Of a stretch of DNA of 16,351 nucleotides, positions 14,082 through 16,351 are shown piece by piece (the stretch's first letter is position 1; every line of letters starts with the position of its first letter). The notes beneath the pieces are model-generated. The model was given only the letters and a program-made list of their open reading frames with translations. It made no database searches and was not told the DNA's origin. The stretch spans positions 1 to 16,351 of the forward strand of contig JARKQP010000051.1 of the NCBI GenBank assembly GCA_029974875.1, written 5' to 3'. A program made the translations under genes and the position numbers. The DNA comes from Mobilitalea sp. (GTDB lineage Bacteria > Bacillota_A > Clostridia > Lachnospirales > Lachnospiraceae).

Positions 14082-15684
14082 AAATTTTCTCTATACTGCA
14101 ATTGTGACAGGGATCCTGACCGTTTTGGTGCTGGGGTATTTTGTATTTATGCTTCCGTCCCTTTATGTGGATTATATGTCAAATGAAAATTATAGCTCTA
14201 TTGTACAACAGCATAGGGGCTACCTGGAGGATGGTTCCTACAAGAATGTTGCAATTAAAAGCCCTAGCTGTATAACAATTGATATTCCTTTTTCTGAGGA
14301 TTCTTTCATTGTTACAGGTAAAGCCTTTCAAGCAACAATAACTCCGGCGACTGATGATATGAGGGGGCTTCTTTTGGAGATAAAGGGCTATGTAAAAGCG
14401 AATATCAATTCCTTTATGGATGCTGACCAGAATATGGATATGGAAGCGTTTACGGCAGAATTTGAAGAAAAAGCTTTGGAATGGAAGGATGATTTTATGA
14501 AGCAGGCAGCTTTTTTGGATGACCTGCCCTTTGCCTTGAAAGCACAATCTGATCCATCCTACTATCAAAATTATTGGGATGAATCAGCGAAAATCCATTA
14601 TTTTTCCGACGGCACCCTTTTTATCGAGGCTGGTATAAAGGATGGTGAAAATCAGTATACAAATTATGTTGGGCTTACCTTTAACAGTGACCGCATAGTA
14701 ATATCCTATCTTCCGACAATGACTCCGAAAATGAATGAGATTACACCAATTGTAATCCATTCCTTACCCATGCTTATTTCCGTTATTATATTATTCGCAC
14801 TAATTGTCTCCTACCTTTATTCCAGAGGGATTGTTGATCCTATTATAAAATTAGTAAAGCACACAGAAGCTGTAAAGCGGAGCGGTGTTATTGCAAATGC
14901 TTCGCTTCCGTCAAAGGGGAAGGATGAAATTGCCCGTCTCATCCAGACCTTAAATGAGCTGTACGAGGAGCTGGATAATAATTATCAGGCCTTGGAAAAT
15001 AAGAACAATGAATTAAAGGAGAAGAACAAAAGGCAGGAAGTGTTTTTACGTTCCTCCTCCCATCAATTAAAAACGCCAATCGCTGCCGCCCTCCTGCTGG
15101 TGGACGGCATGATAAACCAGATTGGTAAATATCAGGATGTAGGGACATATTTACCGGAAGTGAAAAAACAGCTGCTGTCAATGAGAAAAATGGTAGAGGA
15201 TATTTTATATTTAAGCCGCCGTGAAGAGAATATAATCCTCGAAGCCATTAATTTGAATGCACTGGTTGCCGGACAATTACCATATTATCAAATCGCGCTG
15301 GCAGAAGGTAAGTACAATTTAGTAACAGACTTTTCTGAAAATAGCTATGTCATGACCGATTCGGGTTTATTACTTGCCATCCTTGATAACCTCATTTCAA
15401 ATGCGATTGTCCATAGTAAAGAGGGTGCTGTAATTACTATTTCAACGAAACCGAACCAATTAGAAATTTATAATAGTAACGCCCATATTGACGAAGATCT
15501 GATGCCGAATATTTTTGAACCATTTGTGAGCGGAAATGGAAAAGGCCACGGGCTTGGATTATATATCGTTGCTTATTATGCAAATATTTTAGGTGCAAAG
15601 GTTAAGCTTGGCAATGTGAAAGATGGTGTAATGGCAAAAGTAGTGTTTGATCCAGATCCTAAACAGCCTGCCGCTGATAAATGA
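14065..15684 (+). CDS. Sensor histidine kinase with large extracellular domain (second system)
   Basis: 539 aa from ATG 14065, which has GAAGGAG 6 nt upstream; the in-frame ATG at 14044 lies deeper inside the regulator gene and is less likely. TM1 is about 10-32, then about 195 extracellular residues without a domain I recognise, TM2 about 228-255, a HAMP-like linker, and a strongly charged coiled-coil (about 298-328, LENKNNELKEKNKR). H-box: SSSHQLKTP with H333. N-box: DNLISN (441-446). The G1 box is unusual: the expected D-x-G-x-G is replaced by IYNSNAHI. The G2 box GKGHGLGLYIV (near 491-500) is normal and IFEPF is present. Some kinase subfamilies tolerate N in place of the G1 aspartate, so activity remains plausible. 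Confidence 0.93.
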   Translation: MKLIHKNFLYTAIVTGILTVLVLGYFVFMLPSLYVDYMSNENYSSIVQQHRGYLEDGSYKNVAIKSPSCITIDIPFSEDSFIVTGKAFQATITPATDDMRGLLLEIKGYVKANINSFMDADQNMDMEAFTAEFEEKALEWKDDFMKQAAFLDDLPFALKAQSDPSYYQNYWDESAKIHYFSDGTLFIEAGIKDGENQYTNYVGLTFNSDRIVISYLPTMTPKMNEITPIVIHSLPMLISVIILFALIVSYLYSRGIVDPIIKLVKHTEAVKRSGVIANASLPSKGKDEIARLIQTLNELYEELDNNYQALENKNNELKEKNKRQEVFLRSSSHQLKTPIAAALLLVDGMINQIGKYQDVGTYLPEVKKQLLSMRKMVEDILYLSRREENIILEAINLNALVAGQLPYYQIALAEGKYNLVTDFSENSYVMTDSGLLLAILDNLISNAIVHSKEGAVITISTKPNQLEIYNSNAHIDEDLMPNIFEPFVSGNGKGHGLGLYIVAYYANILGAKVKLGNVKDGVMAKVVFDPDPKQPAADK

Positions 15685-15720
15685 GATTGACCGGAGCATA
15701 TTTTAACAGCATTTTTCCGT

Positions 15721-15773
15721 ATCTTCATTACATTCATTCAGTATCTACACAGGATCTTCATATGGGATTCATA
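15721..15773 (+). promoter_or_regulatory. 11-bp-phased response-regulator boxes before the third ABC gene
   Basis: ATCTTCAT (15721), ATTCATTC (15732), ATCTACAC (15743) and ATCTTCAT (15754) start exactly 11 bp apart, and ATTCATAT follows at 15767. Direct repeats one helical turn apart are the classic layout for OmpR/PhoB-type regulators binding as tandem dimers. They lie 60-110 bp before the ABC ATPase start, right after the two-component genes. The same ATCTTCAT stands at that system's own promoter. A weak -10 candidate, TAAGAT, lies at 15783-15788. Confidence 0.65.
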
Positions 15774-15830
15774 TCCATTTGGTAAGATGACCATGTAAGA
15801 ACACTCGGCAAAGAAGAGGAGATGAAAAAC

Positions 15831-16351
15831 ATGTTACTAAGAATTAATAGCTTAAATGTCCAATATGGCAAAACGACAGCCCTTAACATTACTGCTCCTA
15901 TTACGATTGAGAAAGGAGACCGCATCGGTGTTATTGGTTCAAATGGAGCCGGAAAGAGCACGTTGGTAAAAAGTCTTTTGGGAATTGTAAATTATACAGG
16001 TTCTGTTGATAGCACCATTACCCCGCTGGATATGGCAGTGCATATGCAATTTAATGAATATACCGACAGCATGGCAACGAAACACGTTATGGAGGCGATC
16101 CTTCAAACCAGGATTAAGAAAAATCGGAAGCTTCAGGAGCTCATTTCATATTTTGAATTTGAGCAATGCTTAAATAAAAAGTTTAAGGTGCTTTCAGGGG
16201 GACAAAAGCAGCGTTTTACCATTATCCTCGTCATGATGCAGGAAGCTGAGCTTACCTTTTATGATGAGGTTACCTCCGGGTTAGATTTTGAGACACGGCA
16301 AAAGCTTGTAGAGAAGTTAGTTTCCTGGTATCAGGACAGGGAGGATGGGCT
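15831..16351 (+). CDS. ABC transporter ATP-binding protein, partial (runs off window end)
   Basis: 173 codons are visible, with no stop before the window end. Start at ATG 15831: GAGGAG lies 9 nt upstream, whereas it directly abuts the in-frame ATG at 15822. Walker A GSNGAGKST is at residues 36-44, the Q-loop at Q73 (HMQF), signature LSGGQKQR at 121-128, and Walker B in LTFYDEVTSGLD (141-152), with E146 as the catalytic residue. The stretch between Walker A and the signature is about 79 residues, shorter than in the other two ATPases here (about 94-100), so the helical subdomain is compact. V replaces P in the usual DEPTSGLD. The phased boxes upstream suggest control by the adjacent two-component system. 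A permease would be expected beyond the window. Confidence 0.9.
   Translation, partial: MLLRINSLNVQYGKTTALNITAPITIEKGDRIGVIGSNGAGKSTLVKSLLGIVNYTGSVDSTITPLDMAVHMQFNEYTDSMATKHVMEAILQTRIKKNRKLQELISYFEFEQCLNKKFKVLSGGQKQRFTIILVMMQEAELTFYDEVTSGLDFETRQKLVEKLVSWYQDREDG

Overview
The window looks like a chromosomal segment of a low-to-moderate GC Firmicute, most likely a Clostridia member of the Lachnospiraceae type. The grounds are strong AGGAGG-like ribosome sites, TTGACA/TATAAT promoters, the nfeD-floA pair, tightly packed operons, and two OmpR-type two-component systems next to ABC exporters. The taxon is inferred from gene content and style, not from a search.

Layout. (1) 1-671 has no convincing gene. 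It holds two large inverted repeats (47-169 and 219-324), then a stretch (about 350-645) full of RNA-like hairpins that leads into (2) a membrane-microdomain operon: nfeD-like (672), floA flotillin (1208) and a low-complexity hypothetical protein with a basic tail (2249). This operon ends at a bidirectional terminator (2779-2824). (3) On the minus strand, 4990 to 2849, lies a translationally coupled three-gene cassette: Xre-type HTH regulator, ImmA/IrrE zinc protease, PIN-like nuclease. It has its own extended -10 promoter near 5150-5177. It looks like a compact regulator-protease-effector (toxin/defence-like) module and is the most system-like novelty here. (4) A lone GNAT acetyltransferase (5398). 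(5) A run of plus-strand genes: DrrA/DrrB-like ABC-2 exporter (6030, 6952), OmpR-type regulator (7801) and histidine kinase (8495), then a MacB/FtsX-type ABC ATPase and 8-TM permease (9799, 10614). Together these resemble a cell-envelope or antimicrobial-peptide sensing and efflux locus. (6) 12963-13181: nine tandem copies of a 15-bp unit, in frame behind the permease stop codon, closed by a strong terminator. (7) A second OmpR-type regulator and kinase pair (13374, 14065), followed by 11-bp-phased ATCTTCAT-like boxes and the start of another ABC ATPase (15831), which runs off the window end.

How it may work together: each two-component system sits beside ABC transporters it probably controls. 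For the second system the same 8-mer, ATCTTCAT, occurs at its own promoter and twice before the downstream ABC gene, which suggests autoregulation plus control of the transporter. The minus-strand cassette is separate. By analogy with ImmR/ImmA and DdrO/IrrE pairs, the protease would relieve repression by the Xre protein and so release the PIN effector.
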